In this document: positions 45,218 to 56,675 of the stretch, in pieces | Position numbering within the stretch: the stretch's first letter is position 1 | Layout: each line of letters begins with the position of its first letter | Assembly: GCA_024711345.1 (NCBI GenBank) | Contig: JANJTA010000028.1 | Coordinates: 1-60,380, forward strand | From: Rhodanobacter sp. | GTDB taxonomy: Bacteria > Pseudomonadota > Gammaproteobacteria > Xanthomonadales > Rhodanobacteraceae | Direction of reading: 5' to 3' | DNA length: 60,380 bases | Position numbers and translations under genes: made by a program | Notes under the pieces: model-generated | Told to the model about the DNA's origin: nothing | Databases searched by the model: none | The model's input: the letters and a program-made list of their open reading frames with translations, nothing else

Positions 45218-47542
45218 TCAGTTCTTCGGCGGCGGCGGCGCCAGCACCTCGCGGTTGCCGTTGTGCTGCGGGGCGCTGACCACGCCGTCTTGCTCCATCT
45301 GCTCGACCAGTCGCGCGGCGCGGTTGTAGCCGATGCGCAGGTGCCGCTGCACGCCGGAGATCGAGGCGCGGCGGGTCTGCGTGACCACCGCCACGGCCTT
45401 GTCGTACAGCTGGGTATCCGCGTCGCCGCCTTCCTCGCCCTCCTGCGGCAGGCCGGCGTCGTTGATGAACTTGCCGTCGGCGGTGGCCTGTACTTCCTCC
45501 AGCACGCCTTCGATGTAGTTCGGCGCGCCCTGCGACTTCAGCCAGGCCACCACGTGGTGCACCTCGTGGTCGTCGACGAAGGCGCCGTGCACGCGCTCGG
45601 GCGTGGCGGTGCCCGGCGGCAGGTACAGCATGTCGCCGTGGCCGAGCAGCGTCTCCGCGCCGCTCTGGTCGAGGATCGTGCGCGAGTCGATCTTGCTGGA
45701 CACCTGGAACGCAATGCGGGTGGGGATGTTCGCCTTGATCAGGCCGGTGATCACGTCCACCGACGGACGCTGGGTGGCCAGGATCAGGTGCACGCCGGCG
45801 GCGCGCGCCTTCTGCGCCAGGCGGGCGATCAGCTCCTCCACCTTCTTGCCGACGATCATCATCATGTCGGCGAATTCGTCGATGAACACCACGATGTACG
45901 GCAGCGGCTCCAGCGGCTCGGCGGCGAGGTTCGGCATCTCCGGGTTCGGCCGGAACAGCGGGTCCAGCAGCGGCTGGCCGGCGTTCTCGGCGTCCTTCAC
46001 CTTCTTGTTGAAGCCGGCCAGGTTGCGCACGCCCACCGCGGCCATCAGCTTGTAGCGGCGCTCCATCTCGGCCACGCACCAGCGCAATGCGTTGGCCGCC
46101 TCCTTCATGTCGGTGACCACCGGCGCCAGCAGGTGCGGGATGCCCTCGTACACCGAGAGCTCCAGCATCTTCGGGTCGATCATGATCATGCGCACGTCTT
46201 TCGGGCCGGCCTTGTACAGCAGCGAAAGCACCATCGCGTTGACCGCCACCGACTTGCCGGAGCCGGTGGTGCCGGCCACCAGCAGATGCGGCATCTTGCC
46301 CAGGTCGACCACCACCGGCTTGCCGCCGATGTCCTTGCCCAGCGCCAGCGACAGCGGCGACTTCGCCTGGTCGTACTTGTCCGAGCGCAGGATCTCGGAG
46401 AGGTAGACGATCTGCTTGTTGGTATTGGGGATCTCCAGGCCGATCACGTTCTTGCCTGGGATCACGTCCACCACGCGCACGCTGACCACGGACAGGCCGC
46501 GCGCGATGTCCTTGTCGAGGCTGGACACCTGCGAGCCGCGCACGCCCGGCGCCGGCTCCATCTCGAAGCGGGTGATCACCGGGCCCGGATAGGCGCCGAC
46601 CACCTTCACGTCGATCTTGAAGTCCTTCAGCTTGAACTCGACCTGGCGCGAGAGCACCTCCAGGGTTTCCTCGGAGTAGCCCGGCCCCTGCGGCGGCGCC
46701 TCGTCCAGCAGCGACAGCGGCGGCAGCTCGCCCGGCGCGGCGGCGCCGGTGAACAGCGGAATCTGCGTTTCCAGCCGCGCCCGCTCGCTCTTGGTCACCG
46801 GCGCGGGCGGCGCCTCGATGCGCACCGGCTCGCGCTTGGCCTGGCGCACCGCGTCGGCCTTCTTGACCACCTCGCGCTCGGTGCGCGCCTGCCGCGCGGC
46901 CAGCGCCTGCGGCGCCTCGCGCAGCTTGTCCTTGAGCCAGTCGGCCAGCTTCAGCACGCCGTGCCCGGTCCAGTCCATCAGCTTGAACCAAGACAGCCCG
47001 GTGGCCAGCGTCACCGCGATCAGGAACAGCGCCAGCAGCAGCAGCGGCGCGCCCTTGTCGCCGAACGCGCTGAGCAGGGCGTCGCCCACCCACACGCCGA
47101 TGATGCCGCCCACGCCCTGCGGCAGCACGGGCTCGTCATGGAAATTCAGATACAGCAGCGCCGGGCCGGTGATGAAGAAGAACACGAAGCCGACCAGGCG
47201 CAGCGCCGGCTCCCACGGCTGCACCGCCTGCTCGCCGTGCTGGCGCAGCACCTGCACGCCCAGCAACAGCAGCAGCAAGGGGAAGCAGTAGGCCACCAGG
47301 CCGAAGATCCAGCGCAGCAGGTCGGCGATGTAGGCACCCACGGTGCCGCCGAAATTGCGCGCGTGCTCCAGCTGGCCGGCATTGGTCCAGCTGGGGTCGT
47401 GCGGGTTGTAGCTGAACAGGCACACCAGCAGGTACAGCGCCAGCGGCAGCAGCAGCAGCGCACCGGCCTCGCGCAGCCGGCGCTTCAGTTCCTCGCTGAG
47501 GCCTTCCTTCGGTTGTTGCCTGACGTTCGTGCTGCGCGCCAC
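45218..47542 (-). CDS. ftsK: DNA translocase FtsK
   Basis: This 774-residue protein pumps DNA at the division septum and activates XerCD at dif. It has four N-terminal membrane helices (about 25-185), a variable linker (about 190-290) and a RecA-like motor with [13 protein letters not shown] (Walker A) and the Walker [14 protein letters not shown]. The C-terminal gamma winged-helix domain, which reads KOPS sites, contains [19 protein letters not shown]. No in-frame ATG is suitable; GTG at 47542 has aagggg about 8 bp before it. It lies 29 bp after ald. Length is normal for the short-linker FtsK of this group. Confidence 0.93.
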   Translation of the reverse strand: MARSTNVRQQPKEGLSEELKRRLREAGALLLLPLALYLLVCLFSYNPHDPSWTNAGQLEHARNFGGTVGAYIADLLRWIFGLVAYCFPLLLLLLGVQVLRQHGEQAVQPWEPALRLVGFVFFFITGPALLYLNFHDEPVLPQGVGGIIGVWVGDALLSAFGDKGAPLLLLALFLIAVTLATGLSWFKLMDWTGHGVLKLADWLKDKLREAPQALAARQARTEREVVKKADAVRQAKREPVRIEAPPAPVTKSERARLETQIPLFTGAAAPGELPPLSLLDEAPPQGPGYSEETLEVLSRQVEFKLKDFKIDVKVVGAYPGPVITRFEMEPAPGVRGSQVSSLDKDIARGLSVVSVRVVDVIPGKNVIGLEIPNTNKQIVYLSEILRSDKYDQAKSPLSLALGKDIGGKPVVVDLGKMPHLLVAGTTGSGKSVAVNAMVLSLLYKAGPKDVRMIMIDPKMLELSVYEGIPHLLAPVVTDMKEAANALRWCVAEMERRYKLMAAVGVRNLAGFNKKVKDAENAGQPLLDPLFRPNPEMPNLAAEPLEPLPYIVVFIDEFADMMMIVGKKVEELIARLAQKARAAGVHLILATQRPSVDVITGLIKANIPTRIAFQVSSKIDSRTILDQSGAETLLGHGDMLYLPPGTATPERVHGAFVDDHEVHHVVAWLKSQGAPNYIEGVLEEVQATADGKFINDAGLPQEGEEGGDADTQLYDKAVAVVTQTRRASISGVQRHLRIGYNRAARLVEQMEQDGVVSAPQHNGNREVLAPPPPKN

Positions 47543-47571
47543 CCTGGGTGCCCCTTTCTTGCCTGCCAAGG

Positions 47572-48636
47572 TCAGAGCATACCTTGCAGCGCCGGATGCA
47601 CCAGCTTGCCGCCGTCGACATTGATGCCGACCTTCAGCGGCTCGAACGCGCGCCACTCATCGCCCGCGGCCAGCCGCTGCACGTAGGGCAGGATCGCCGC
47701 GGAGATCGCCAGCGAGGAAGTCTGCGGCACCGCGCCCGGCATATTGGTCACGGCGAAGTGGGTGATGCCGTGCACGTCGTAGGTGGGGTGCTCCCAGCTG
47801 GTCGGCTTCGAGGTCTCGAAGCAGCCGCCCTGGTCGATGGCGATGTCCACCAGCACGCTGCCCGGCTCCATCGTCCTGACCATCGCCTCGCTGACCACGT
47901 GCGGCGCCCGCGCGCTGGGGATCAGCACCGCGCCGACCACCAGGTCGGCATCGCGCACCTCCTCGGCCACCGACGACTCGTAGGCGTACAGCGCGGTGAC
48001 GTTCGGCCCCAGCGCCATCATCCCGGCCAGGCGGTCCTGGCGCTTGTCGAACACCACCACGTTGGCGCCGGCCGCCGCCGCCAGCGCCGCGGCATTGCCG
48101 CCGGCGGCGCCGGCACCGAGCACGACCACCTTGCCGCGCGCAGTGGAGGCCATGCCGCCGAGCAGCTTGCCCTTGCCGCCCTGCGGGCGATGCAGCAGCG
48201 TGGTGCCGAGCTGGATGGCGATGCGGCCGGCGATCACCGACATCGGCAACAGCAGCGGCAGCATGCCGTTCTCCGTCACCGACTCGAACGCCACCGCGGT
48301 GAGGCCGATGTCGAGCAGGCGCCGGGTCAGCGCGGGCTCGGCGGCCAGGTGCAGGTAGCAGAACAGCAGGTGGCGCTTCTCCAGCAGGGCCAGGTCGCCG
48401 GCAACCGGCTCCTTCACCTTGACGATCAGCTCGCCGGCCGCGTACAGCGCGGCGGCATCCGTCACCACCGTGATCCCTTCCCGGGCATACGCCTCATCGG
48501 CAAAGCCGCTTTTCACGCCGGCGCCGGACTGGATGAACACCTCGTGGCCGCGGCGCACCAGATCGGCGGCAGCGGCCGGAATGAGCGCGACGCGCCCTTC
48601 CATCGTCTTGGTTTCGCAGGGAATGCCGATGCGCAT
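47572..48636 (-). CDS. ald: alanine dehydrogenase
   Basis: This 354-residue NAD-dependent enzyme interconverts L-alanine and pyruvate plus ammonia. It starts [20 protein letters not shown]; the Rossmann motif is [19 protein letters not shown] (about 170-188). [18 protein letters not shown] and the C-terminal part are typical of Ald. Length is close to the usual 371. The frame is open 44 codons upstream in the spacer shared with trxB, but MRIG is the family start. Divergent from trxB, and ftsK follows 29 bp downstream. Confidence 0.92.
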   Translation of the reverse strand: MRIGIPCETKTMEGRVALIPAAAADLVRRGHEVFIQSGAGVKSGFADEAYAREGITVVTDAAALYAAGELIVKVKEPVAGDLALLEKRHLLFCYLHLAAEPALTRRLLDIGLTAVAFESVTENGMLPLLLPMSVIAGRIAIQLGTTLLHRPQGGKGKLLGGMASTARGKVVVLGAGAAGGNAAALAAAAGANVVVFDKRQDRLAGMMALGPNVTALYAYESSVAEEVRDADLVVGAVLIPSARAPHVVSEAMVRTMEPGSVLVDIAIDQGGCFETSKPTSWEHPTYDVHGITHFAVTNMPGAVPQTSSLAISAAILPYVQRLAAGDEWRAFEPLKVGINVDGGKLVHPALQGML

Positions 48637-48782
48637 GGAAAAGGAATCCGGTGAAAGTTGAATCCGTCGCGCCATCGTCGCGGCCATGCCGCCGATCTGC
48701 CGACGCCTTGAATCGCTGCCGCGTATTCCCCATTCTTGCCGGGTCATGCGCGCCGTCGTGTTCGCCATCGCAGCCCGGGTGA

Positions 48783-49805
<1,023 letters not shown>

Positions 49806-49817
49806 TCCGCACCCGCA

Positions 49818-49907
49818 GGTAGGAGCCCGCTCGCGGGCGATGCTCTTGCTCTGAGGCTACGGGCAGAGATCCAGGACAAGAGCATCGCCCGCCAGCGGGC
49901 TCCTACC
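49818..49907. repeat. paired REP elements (BIME-like), 31-bp inverted repeat
   Basis: The 31-bp left arm (49818-49848, beginning ggtaggagcccgctcgc) is the reverse complement of the right arm (49877-49907) with one mismatch (gctcgcg against gctggcg). A 28-bp spacer separates them. The same unit occurs singly at 39135-39168 and divergently at 45153-45184. It lies between trxB and the N-acyltransferase gene and can form a long stem-loop; it probably blocks readthrough or is a RAYT-type repeat. Confidence 0.85.
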
Positions 49908-49922
49908 GCCGAGCGCCATGCC

Positions 49923-51053
49923 ATGCACATCCGCTTCCATGCCGCGATCGCCGAGCTGCCTGCCGCGGAATGGGACGCCCTGCGCGCCGACGCCAATCCA
50001 TTCGTGTCGCACGCGTTTCTCGCGGCGCTGGAAGACACCGGCTGCATTCGCCCCGACTGGGGCTGGCAGGCCCGTCACCTGGGCCTGTACGAAGGCGGCC
50101 GGCTGGTCGCCGCCGCGCCGCTGTACCTGAAGGGCAACTCGCACGGCGAGTTCGTGTTCGACTGGAGCTGGGCGCGCGCCTGGGAGCGCGCCGGCGGCGC
50201 GTATTACCCGAAACTGCTCTGCGGCGTGCCCTACTCGCCCGTGCCCGGTCCGCGCCTGCTGGCCGGCACGCCCGCGCGGCAACGCGCGCTGGTCGAGGCG
50301 ATGCGCGGCGAGGCCGAGCGGCTGGGGCTGTCGTCGGTGCATGCGAATTTCCTGGCGGACGCCGAACTCGCCGCCTTCGACCGCGACTGGCTCGTCCGCT
50401 CGGACGTGCAGTTCCACTGGCACAACCGCGGCTATCGCGACTTCCCCGACTTTCTCGCCGCGCTCAACCACAAGAAACGCAAGAACATCCTGCGCGAACG
50501 CCGCCAGCTGGCCGCCAGCGGGCTGCGCATCGAATGGCGCGGCGGCGACACGCTCGACGGCGACGAGTGGCGGCAGGTGCACGCGCTGTACGAAGCCACC
50601 TTCGACGCCAAGGGCAACCACGCGGCCTTGACCGCGGCGTTCTTCCGCCGGCTCGGCACCCTGGGCGCCACGGCGCAGGTCGCGCTGGCGCGCCGCGGCG
50701 ACACCATCGTGGCGATGGCGCTGTTCGTGCAGGGCGGCAACGTGCTGTACGGCCGCTACTGGGGCGCGGCGGTGGGGGTGCCCGGTCTGCATTTCGAGCT
50801 GTGCTACTACCGCGGCATCGAGTACGCGATTGCACACCGGCTCGATCGCTTCGAACCCGGCGCGCAGGGCGAGCACAAGCTGGCACGCGGCTTCCTGCCG
50901 GCGCGCACGCACTCGCGCCACTACCTGGCAAACCCGGATTTTCGCGCGGCGGTGGCGGCCGCGCTTGCCAGCGAGGCCGAAGCGGTCGACGCTTATGCCG
51001 CCGAGCTATGGGACCACAGCCCCTATGCCGATCACGGCCAGGTCGAACGATGA
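49923..51053 (+). CDS. predicted N-acyltransferase (COG3146/GNAT-like)
   Basis: This 376-residue protein resembles the 'peptidogalycan biosynthesis' family of N-acyltransferase-fold proteins. It has WDALRADANPFVSHAFLAAL near the start, WSWARAWERAGGAYYPKLL, LGLSSVHANFLADAELAAF, RDFPDFLAALNHKKRKNI and LHFELCYYRGIEYAIAHRL. The acyl donor and acceptor are unknown. It overlaps aat by 4 bp (ATGA) and so is expressed with it. Starts 15 bp after the REP pair. Confidence 0.85.
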   Translation: MHIRFHAAIAELPAAEWDALRADANPFVSHAFLAALEDTGCIRPDWGWQARHLGLYEGGRLVAAAPLYLKGNSHGEFVFDWSWARAWERAGGAYYPKLLCGVPYSPVPGPRLLAGTPARQRALVEAMRGEAERLGLSSVHANFLADAELAAFDRDWLVRSDVQFHWHNRGYRDFPDFLAALNHKKRKNILRERRQLAASGLRIEWRGGDTLDGDEWRQVHALYEATFDAKGNHAALTAAFFRRLGTLGATAQVALARRGDTIVAMALFVQGGNVLYGRYWGAAVGVPGLHFELCYYRGIEYAIAHRLDRFEPGAQGEHKLARGFLPARTHSRHYLANPDFRAAVAAALASEAEAVDAYAAELWDHSPYADHGQVER

Positions 51054-51778
51054 ACCGGCTGCCGCTACTGGATTCCGAAGCCTGGGACCGCTTCCCCGAC
51101 CCGCGCCAGGCGCTGACCGAACCAAACGGCCTGCTCGCCTTCGGCGGCGACCTGTCGCCGCGGCGCCTGCTGGCCGCGTACAGCCTGGGCATCTTCCCGT
51201 GGTTCGGCGAACACGAGCCGATCCTGTGGTGGTCGCCCGACCCGCGTTGCGTGTTCCACACCGAGACCCTGCGGATCAACCGCAGCTTGCGCCGCCAGCT
51301 CCGCGGCAAGACGTGGCGGCTCAGCGCAGACCACGCATTCGAGCAGGTCGTGCGTGCCTGCGCCGCGCCGCGCGCCCGCGAGGCCGGCACCTGGCTGGTG
51401 CCGGCGATGATCGACGCCTACGTGCAACTGCACCGGCTCGGCCACGCGCACAGCGTCGAGGTGTGGGACGGCGAGCGGCTGGTCGGCGGCGTCTACGGTG
51501 TGGCGGTGGGCCGGCTGTTCTGCGGCGAGTCGATGTTCAGCGCCGAGAGCGGCGGCTCCAAGCTCGCCCTGGTGGCGCTGGCGCGGTTGCTGCACGAGAT
51601 GGGTTTCCCGCTGCTCGACACCCAGGTCGCCAACCCGCATACGCTCGGCCTGGGCGCCATCGAGATGCCGCGGGCGGATTTCCTGCGCCAGGTCGCGCAG
51701 CTCACCCGGACGCCTGGCCTGGTCGGCAGCTGGGCCGCCTTCACCCCGCGGCTGATCCAGCCCGGCGCCGACCACTGA
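51050..51778 (+). CDS. aat: leucyl/phenylalanyl-tRNA--protein transferase
   Basis: This 242-residue enzyme adds Leu or Phe from aminoacyl-tRNA to proteins with N-terminal Arg/Lys, making them N-degron substrates of ClpAP via ClpS. Family motifs: LLAFGGDLSPRRLLAAYSLG, IFPWFGEHEPILWWSPDPR, the substrate-binding GTWLVPAMIDAYVQLHRLG, and GRLFCGESMFSAESGGSKLA. Length is normal. ATG overlaps the upstream gene's stop. It is convergent with the HD-GYP gene with only 3 bp between the stops. Confidence 0.95.
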   Translation: MNRLPLLDSEAWDRFPDPRQALTEPNGLLAFGGDLSPRRLLAAYSLGIFPWFGEHEPILWWSPDPRCVFHTETLRINRSLRRQLRGKTWRLSADHAFEQVVRACAAPRAREAGTWLVPAMIDAYVQLHRLGHAHSVEVWDGERLVGGVYGVAVGRLFCGESMFSAESGGSKLALVALARLLHEMGFPLLDTQVANPHTLGLGAIEMPRADFLRQVAQLTRTPGLVGSWAAFTPRLIQPGADH

Positions 51779-51781
51779 GGA

Positions 51782-52582
51782 TCAGCGCGCGAGCGCCTTG
51801 AGCTGGTCGTAGTTCGCCAGGAACAGGTCCACCAGCCGGGGATCGAGCTGGCTGCCGGCGGCGGCGCGCAGGTAGGCCAGCACGTCCGCCTCGGGCCATG
51901 CCGGCTTGTACACGCGCGGCGTGCTCAGTGCGTCCCACACGTCGACCACGCTGAAGATGCGCGCCGCCAGCGGGATGTCCTCGCCAGCGAGACCCTGCGG
52001 GTAGCCGCTGCCATCCCAGCGTTCGTGGTGGCTGTAGGGGATGGCGTCGGCCTCGCGCAGGAAGTCCACGCGCTGCAGCAACTCGCGGCCGAGCCGCGGG
52101 TGCTGGCGCATCACTGCCCATTCGTCGTCGTCCAGTTTCCCCGGCTTGATCAGCACCGCGTCCGGCAAGGCCAGCTTGCCGATGTCGTGCAGCAATGCGC
52201 CGAATCGCAGATTGCGCAACGCCTCGCCATGCACGCCGGCCAGGCTGGCCAGGCCGGTGGCCATGCGCATCACCCGGTCGGAATGGTCGCCGGTTTCGCG
52301 ATGGCGGATATCCATCGCCGATACCAGCGCACGCAAGGCCTGCTCGTGCCCGTCCAGCAACCGGCGGTTGGCCGCCTGCAGCCGGCGCAGGTCGCGCGCG
52401 ACCATCCAGTACAGCAGCGCACCGGTGCAGGCCACGAACAGCCAGCCCTTGACGCTCTGCAACCAGCTCAGCTCGGCCCGGTTGCGCACCAGCGCATCCA
52501 GCGCGCGATCGGACAGCCATATCCACAAGGCGGACAGCAACACGTAAAGCAGGACCGTGCGGGACTGCGGACTGATTCTCAC
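51782..52582 (-). CDS. HD-GYP-domain phosphodiesterase (c-di-GMP)
   Basis: This 266-residue inner-membrane protein has two N-terminal helices (about 8-25 and 45-62) and a cytoplasmic HD-GYP domain (about 75-250). It carries LLHDIGKLALP with the HD pair at 132-133, a distal HHERWDGSGYP (185-195) and the upstream His100. It should degrade c-di-GMP and would oppose the GGDEF protein at 40692-43718. The GTG at 52582 has aaggag 5 bp upstream; a GTG nine codons earlier (52609) lacks an RBS. Converges on aat. Confidence 0.93.
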   Translation of the reverse strand: MRISPQSRTVLLYVLLSALWIWLSDRALDALVRNRAELSWLQSVKGWLFVACTGALLYWMVARDLRRLQAANRRLLDGHEQALRALVSAMDIRHRETGDHSDRVMRMATGLASLAGVHGEALRNLRFGALLHDIGKLALPDAVLIKPGKLDDDEWAVMRQHPRLGRELLQRVDFLREADAIPYSHHERWDGSGYPQGLAGEDIPLAARIFSVVDVWDALSTPRVYKPAWPEADVLAYLRAAAGSQLDPRLVDLFLANYDQLKALAR

Positions 52583-52682
52583 CAGGGCTCCTTCGGTGGG
52601 GTCGCGCACGTCCGCGCTGCCGCGCAGCGTGCCGGCGGCAGCAGCATGGACGAAGGCCGGGCGCGTCGGTGTGACCGAAACC

Positions 52683-53942
52683 TCAGCCCGCGCGCGCCGC
52701 GTACTTGCGCGCGACGTAGTCGTCGAGGATGTCCACGAACTCCTCGGCGATGCGCTCGCCGCGCAGGGTCATCGCCTTTTCGCCGTCGATGAACACCGGC
52801 GCCGCCGGCGCCTCGCCGTTGCCGGGCAGCGAGATGCCGATGTTGGCATGCTTGGACTCGCCCGGTCCGTTGACGATGCAGCCCATTACCGCCAGGGTGA
52901 GGTTCTCCACGCCGTCGTACTTCACCCGCCATACCGGCATCTGCTCGCGCACGTGCTCCTGCACGGTCTTGGCCAGTTCCTGGAAGAACTCGCTGGTGGT
53001 GCGGCCACAGCCCGGGCAGGCGGTGACCAGCGGAGTGAACGAGCGCAGGCCCATGGTCTGCAGCAGTTCCTGCGCCACGATCACCTCGCCGGTGCGCGAG
53101 GCGCCCGGCTCGGGCGTCAGCGAGATGCGGATGGTGTCGCCGATGCCTTCCTGCAGCAGCACCGCCAGCGCGGCGCTGGAGGCGGTGATGCCCTTGGAAC
53201 CCATGCCGGCCTCGGTCAGTCCCAGGTGCAACGCGTAGTCGCAGCGTGCGGCCAGGTCGCGGTACACCGCAATCAGCTCCTGCACGCCGGACACCTTGCA
53301 CGACAGGATGATGCGCTCGCGCGGCAGCCCGATCTTCTCGGCCAGCACGGCCGAATCCAGCGCCGAGCGGATCAGCGCCTCGCGCGCCACGTGGCTGGCG
53401 TCCCACGGCTCGGCGCGGCGCGCGTTCTCGTCCATCAGCGCGGTGAGCATGCCCTGGTCCAGCGAACCCCAGTTCGCGCCGATGCGCACCGGCTTGCCAT
53501 AGCGCAGCGCCTTTTCGATGATCGCGCCGAACTGGCTTTCGTGCTTCTTGCCGAAACCGACGTTGCCGGGGTTGATGCGGTACTTGGCCAGCGCCTCGGC
53601 GCAGGCCGGCTCGCGCTCCAGCAGCTGGTGGCCGTTGTAGTGGAAGTCGCCCACGATCGGCACCTCCACGCCCATCATCGCCAGCCGCTCGGCGATGCGC
53701 GGCACCGCGGCGGCCGCGGCCGGCGTGTTGACCGTGATGCGCACCAGCTCGGAGCCGGCGCGGGCCAGCTCGGCGATCTGTTTGGCGGTGCTGGCCGGGT
53801 CCTCGGTGTCGGTGTTGGTCATCGACTGCACCACCACCGGGGCGGCGCCGCCCACCGTCACCTTGCCGATCCGCACGGCCACGCTGGGCCGGCGTGGCGC
53901 CGGCCCAGCCGGATGCGGTTTCTGTGCAGCGATCTCGCTCAT
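52683..53942 (-). CDS. ispG: 4-hydroxy-3-methylbut-2-enyl-diphosphate synthase (flavodoxin)
   Basis: This 419-residue iron-sulfur enzyme of the MEP isoprenoid pathway converts MEcPP to HMBPP. Its N-terminal TIM barrel includes [20 protein letters not shown] and [18 protein letters not shown] text. The C-terminal [4Fe-4S] part has [13 protein letters not shown] with two Cys and [16 protein letters not shown] with the third. The length fits the longer proteobacterial form. The start MSEIAAQK (53942) is preferred over a frame-extending 27 codons. The next region up to ccoN is gene-free. Confidence 0.95.
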   Translation of the reverse strand: MSEIAAQKPHPAGPAPRRPSVAVRIGKVTVGGAAPVVVQSMTNTDTEDPASTAKQIAELARAGSELVRITVNTPAAAAAVPRIAERLAMMGVEVPIVGDFHYNGHQLLEREPACAEALAKYRINPGNVGFGKKHESQFGAIIEKALRYGKPVRIGANWGSLDQGMLTALMDENARRAEPWDASHVAREALIRSALDSAVLAEKIGLPRERIILSCKVSGVQELIAVYRDLAARCDYALHLGLTEAGMGSKGITASSAALAVLLQEGIGDTIRISLTPEPGASRTGEVIVAQELLQTMGLRSFTPLVTACPGCGRTTSEFFQELAKTVQEHVREQMPVWRVKYDGVENLTLAVMGCIVNGPGESKHANIGISLPGNGEAPAAPVFIDGEKAMTLRGERIAEEFVDILDDYVARKYAARAG

Positions 53943-54264
53943 GGAATCAACCGGAATGCCAAGCTGCGGCAGCGCGCAGCGAAGCCACAAGGATACCCGA
54001 TCATGGGCATCTGCCCGTGACAAATCGGCGCACGCCGGCCCGCTGAAACGCGACTCGCCGCTGGCGGCAACGGTCGCGGCGAGGCAAGCGAGAACGGGAA
54101 CATGCGGCCCGTTTCCTTCACTGGACGGGCGCCGCCATCCGGCGCCTGCCTGCCACGGACCGGCGTTGGCGCACAGGGGCGGATTGCCGCAGCCGCTTGA
54201 TCGAAGTCAGGATCACCCGCCATGCTTCGCGTCAAAATGCGCAGCTACCTTCCCGGGGAAGTCC
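53943..54264. other. 322-bp divergent spacer between ispG and ccoN
   Basis: It should hold promoters for ispG (minus) and the cbb3 operon (plus). A half-good Anr/FNR site lies at 54197-54210 (annotated). No convincing ORF; overlapping frames extend neighbouring genes. Confidence 0.5.
54197..54210 (+). promoter_or_regulatory. possible Anr/FNR box upstream of ccoN
   Basis: TTGAT-cgaa-GTCAG matches the FNR/Anr consensus TTGAT-N4-ATCAA fully in the left half and at three of five bases in the right. It is 55-68 bp before the ccoN ATG, a place from which oxygen-responsive activation of cbb3 oxidase is common. The right half is weak, so this is a candidate only. Confidence 0.4.
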
Positions 54265-55731
54265 ATGCCGAACACCGAGTATTACAACGACAAGGTCGTG
54301 CGCCAATTCCTGCTGGCCGCGGCCGTGTGGGGCATCATCGGCATGTCGGTCGGCGTCTACGCCGCCGCCGAGCTGATGTGGCCCGCGCTGAATTTCGAAA
54401 TCCCCTGGCTGACCTTCAGCCGGATCCGCCCCGATCACACCTTCGGCGTGATCTTCGCCTTCGGCGGCTCGGCGCTGATGGGCACCTGCTACTACGTGGT
54501 GCAGCGCACCGGCCACGCGCGACTGGCGTTCAAGAACCTGGCCGCGTTCACCTTCTGGGGCTGGCAGCTGGTCTGCGTGCTGGCGATGACCACGATGCCG
54601 CTGGGGCTGACCCAGAGCAAGGAATACGCCGAGCCGGAATGGTTCGTCGACATCCTGATCGCAGTGGTGTGGGTGAGCTTCGGCGTGGTGTTCTTCGGCA
54701 GCCTGGCGCGCCGGCGCATCAAGCACATCTACGTGGCGAACTGGTACTACGGCGCGTTCATCATCGCGGTGGGCCTGCTGCACATCGTCAACAACCTGGC
54801 CATCCCGGTGTCCTGGGCCAAGTCCTACCCGATCTACTCGGGCGTGGTCGACGCAATGGTGCAGTGGTGGTACGGCCACAACGCGGTGGCGTTCTTCCTG
54901 ACCGCCGGCTTCCTCGGCATGATGTACTACTTCGTGCCGCGCCAGGCGCAGCAGCCGCTGTGGAGCTACCGCTTCTCGATCGTCAATTTCTGGGCGCTGA
55001 TCTCGGTCTACATGTGGGCCGGCGCGCACCACCTGATGTACACCGCGCTGCCCGACTGGGTGCAGTCGGTCGGCATGGCGTTCTCGCTGGTGCTGCTGAT
55101 GCCGAGCTGGGGTTCGGCGGCCAACGGCCTGCTCACCTTCAACGGCTCCTGGTACAAGCTCAAGGTCGACCCCGCCGCCAAGTTCATGGTGATGTCGCTG
55201 GTGTTCTACGCCGCCTCGACCTTCGAAGGCTCGATGATGGCGATCAAGACGGTGAACCAGTTCACCCACTACACCGACTGGACCATCGCCCACGTGCACT
55301 CCGGTTCGCTGGGCTGGGTGGCGATGATCACCATCGGCTCGCTGTATGCGATGGCGCCGCGCGCGCTGGGCCGCCCGGAGATGTATTCGCACAGGGGCAT
55401 GGAAGTGCATTTCTGGCTGCACATCCTGGGCACCCTGCTGTATGTGGGCGCGATGTGGACCGCCGGCGGCGTGGAAGGCCACATGTGGCGCGCCACCCAA
55501 CCCGACGGCGCGCTCACCTACGGCTTCCTCGACAGCCTGATCGCGATCAAGCCGATGTACGTGATCCGCTGGCTGGGCGGCGTGCTGATCCTGTCCGGCA
55601 TGTGGGTGATGGCGTGGAACCTGTGGCACACCGCGGCGGACGCGCGCGCGCGGCTGATCAAGCCGATCCCGGTGCCGGTGCCCGAACCCGTGCCGCACCA
55701 GGTGCCGGCACCGCTGCCTGCAGTTACCTGA
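54265..55731 (+). CDS. ccoN: cbb3-type cytochrome c oxidase subunit I (CcoN)
   Basis: This 488-residue catalytic subunit has 12 helices carrying haem b, haem b3 and CuB. Histidines expected as ligands are visible in [43 protein letters not shown] and [11 protein letters not shown]. The C-terminal tail is Pro/Val-rich ([19 protein letters not shown]), unusual but outside the fold. The ATG at 54265 follows ggggaag by about 6 bp. It is the first gene of the operon. High O2 affinity makes it the terminal oxidase for microaerobic growth. Confidence 0.96.
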   Translation: MPNTEYYNDKVVRQFLLAAAVWGIIGMSVGVYAAAELMWPALNFEIPWLTFSRIRPDHTFGVIFAFGGSALMGTCYYVVQRTGHARLAFKNLAAFTFWGWQLVCVLAMTTMPLGLTQSKEYAEPEWFVDILIAVVWVSFGVVFFGSLARRRIKHIYVANWYYGAFIIAVGLLHIVNNLAIPVSWAKSYPIYSGVVDAMVQWWYGHNAVAFFLTAGFLGMMYYFVPRQAQQPLWSYRFSIVNFWALISVYMWAGAHHLMYTALPDWVQSVGMAFSLVLLMPSWGSAANGLLTFNGSWYKLKVDPAAKFMVMSLVFYAASTFEGSMMAIKTVNQFTHYTDWTIAHVHSGSLGWVAMITIGSLYAMAPRALGRPEMYSHRGMEVHFWLHILGTLLYVGAMWTAGGVEGHMWRATQPDGALTYGFLDSLIAIKPMYVIRWLGGVLILSGMWVMAWNLWHTAADARARLIKPIPVPVPEPVPHQVPAPLPAVT

Positions 55732-55845
55732 TGCGCTCGTCCATCAGCGCCGCTTCGATCAGATTCCCGCTATGGGAAGGCAGCTCGATCCTGCAAATCC
55801 AACCGCGGCCATCCATGGCCGCACTCTTCAAGTAGAGCTCTGACC

Positions 55846-56496
55846 ATGGCCTACAGGCATTTCGAAGCAATCGAGAAACACGCCGGCCTGCTCGGCATCG
55901 GCATCGCCATCATGGTGTCGCTGGGCGGGCTGGCCGAGATCACCCCGCTGTTCGTCGAGGCGCATGCGCTGAAGGCGCCGCCGAACGTGCATCCGTACGA
56001 TCCGCTGCGGCTGGCCGGCAAGGACGTCTACGTGCGCGAGGGCTGCTACCTGTGCCACTCGCAGATGATCCGCGCGCTGCGCTTCGAGACCGAGCGCTAC
56101 GGCCACTTCTCCACCGCCGCCGAATCGGTCTACGACCGCCCGTTCCAGTGGGGCTCCAAGCGCACCGGCCCGGATCTGGCCCGCGTCGGCGGCAAGTACT
56201 CCGACGACTGGCAGCGCAAGCACCTGATGGACCCGCGCCAGGTGGTGCCGCAGTCGAACATGCCGGCCTACCCGTGGCTGGTCGGCAAGAAGCTCGACGC
56301 CGCCGACATCCAGGCGCGCATGCGCACCCTGCGCAAGCTGGGCGACCCGTACAGCGACGCCGACATCGCGGGCGCGCCGGCCGCGGTCGAAGGCAAGACC
56401 GAAATGGACGCGCTGATCGCGTACCTGCAGGGCCTGGGCATCAGGAACGAGCCTGACGCCACCACCGCCTCGACCGGTACCGGAGGCACGCCATGA
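55846..56496 (+). CDS. ccoO: cbb3-type cytochrome c oxidase subunit II (CcoO)
   Basis: This 216-residue membrane-anchored monohaem cytochrome c has an N-terminal helix (GIGIAIMVSLGGLAEITPLF) and a single haem-binding CYLCH motif in EGCYLCHSQMIRALRFETE, plus the axial Met in SNMPAYPW. It passes electrons from CcoP to CcoN. It follows ccoN by 114 bp, in which only a doubtful 34-codon ORF overlaps the ccoN stop. It overlaps ccoQ by 4 bp (ATGA). Confidence 0.95.
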   Translation: MAYRHFEAIEKHAGLLGIGIAIMVSLGGLAEITPLFVEAHALKAPPNVHPYDPLRLAGKDVYVREGCYLCHSQMIRALRFETERYGHFSTAAESVYDRPFQWGSKRTGPDLARVGGKYSDDWQRKHLMDPRQVVPQSNMPAYPWLVGKKLDAADIQARMRTLRKLGDPYSDADIAGAPAAVEGKTEMDALIAYLQGLGIRNEPDATTASTGTGGTP

Positions 56497-56675
56497 ACCC
56501 GATGAGCCCGATCTGGGGCCATGTCGCCGGCGTGTTCATCCTGCTGATGATGTTCAGCTTCATCGGCATCTGGGTCTGGGCCTGGCGCCAGTACCACAAG
56601 CCCACCTTCAATCGCCTGGCGCGTCTGCCGATGGAAGACGAGTCCGCCTCCGACAACAGCGAGGATCGCCCATGA
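56493..56675 (+). CDS. ccoQ: cbb3-type oxidase small subunit CcoQ
   Basis: This 60-residue single-pass membrane protein (GVFILLMMFSFIGIWVWAWR) has a soluble acidic tail (MEDESASDNSEDRP). CcoQ stabilises the cbb3 complex. The overlap with ccoO (ATGA) and with ccoP (ATGA) shows tight coupling. The sequence is poorly conserved in the family, so the call rests on size, topology and position. Confidence 0.88.
   Translation: MNPMSPIWGHVAGVFILLMMFSFIGIWVWAWRQYHKPTFNRLARLPMEDESASDNSEDRP

Noticed and set aside
55731..55835. 34-codon ORF overlapping the ccoN stop (TGATG) before ccoO
   Set aside because: No membrane helix or family feature, and no RBS; probably a chance frame in the 114-bp gap.
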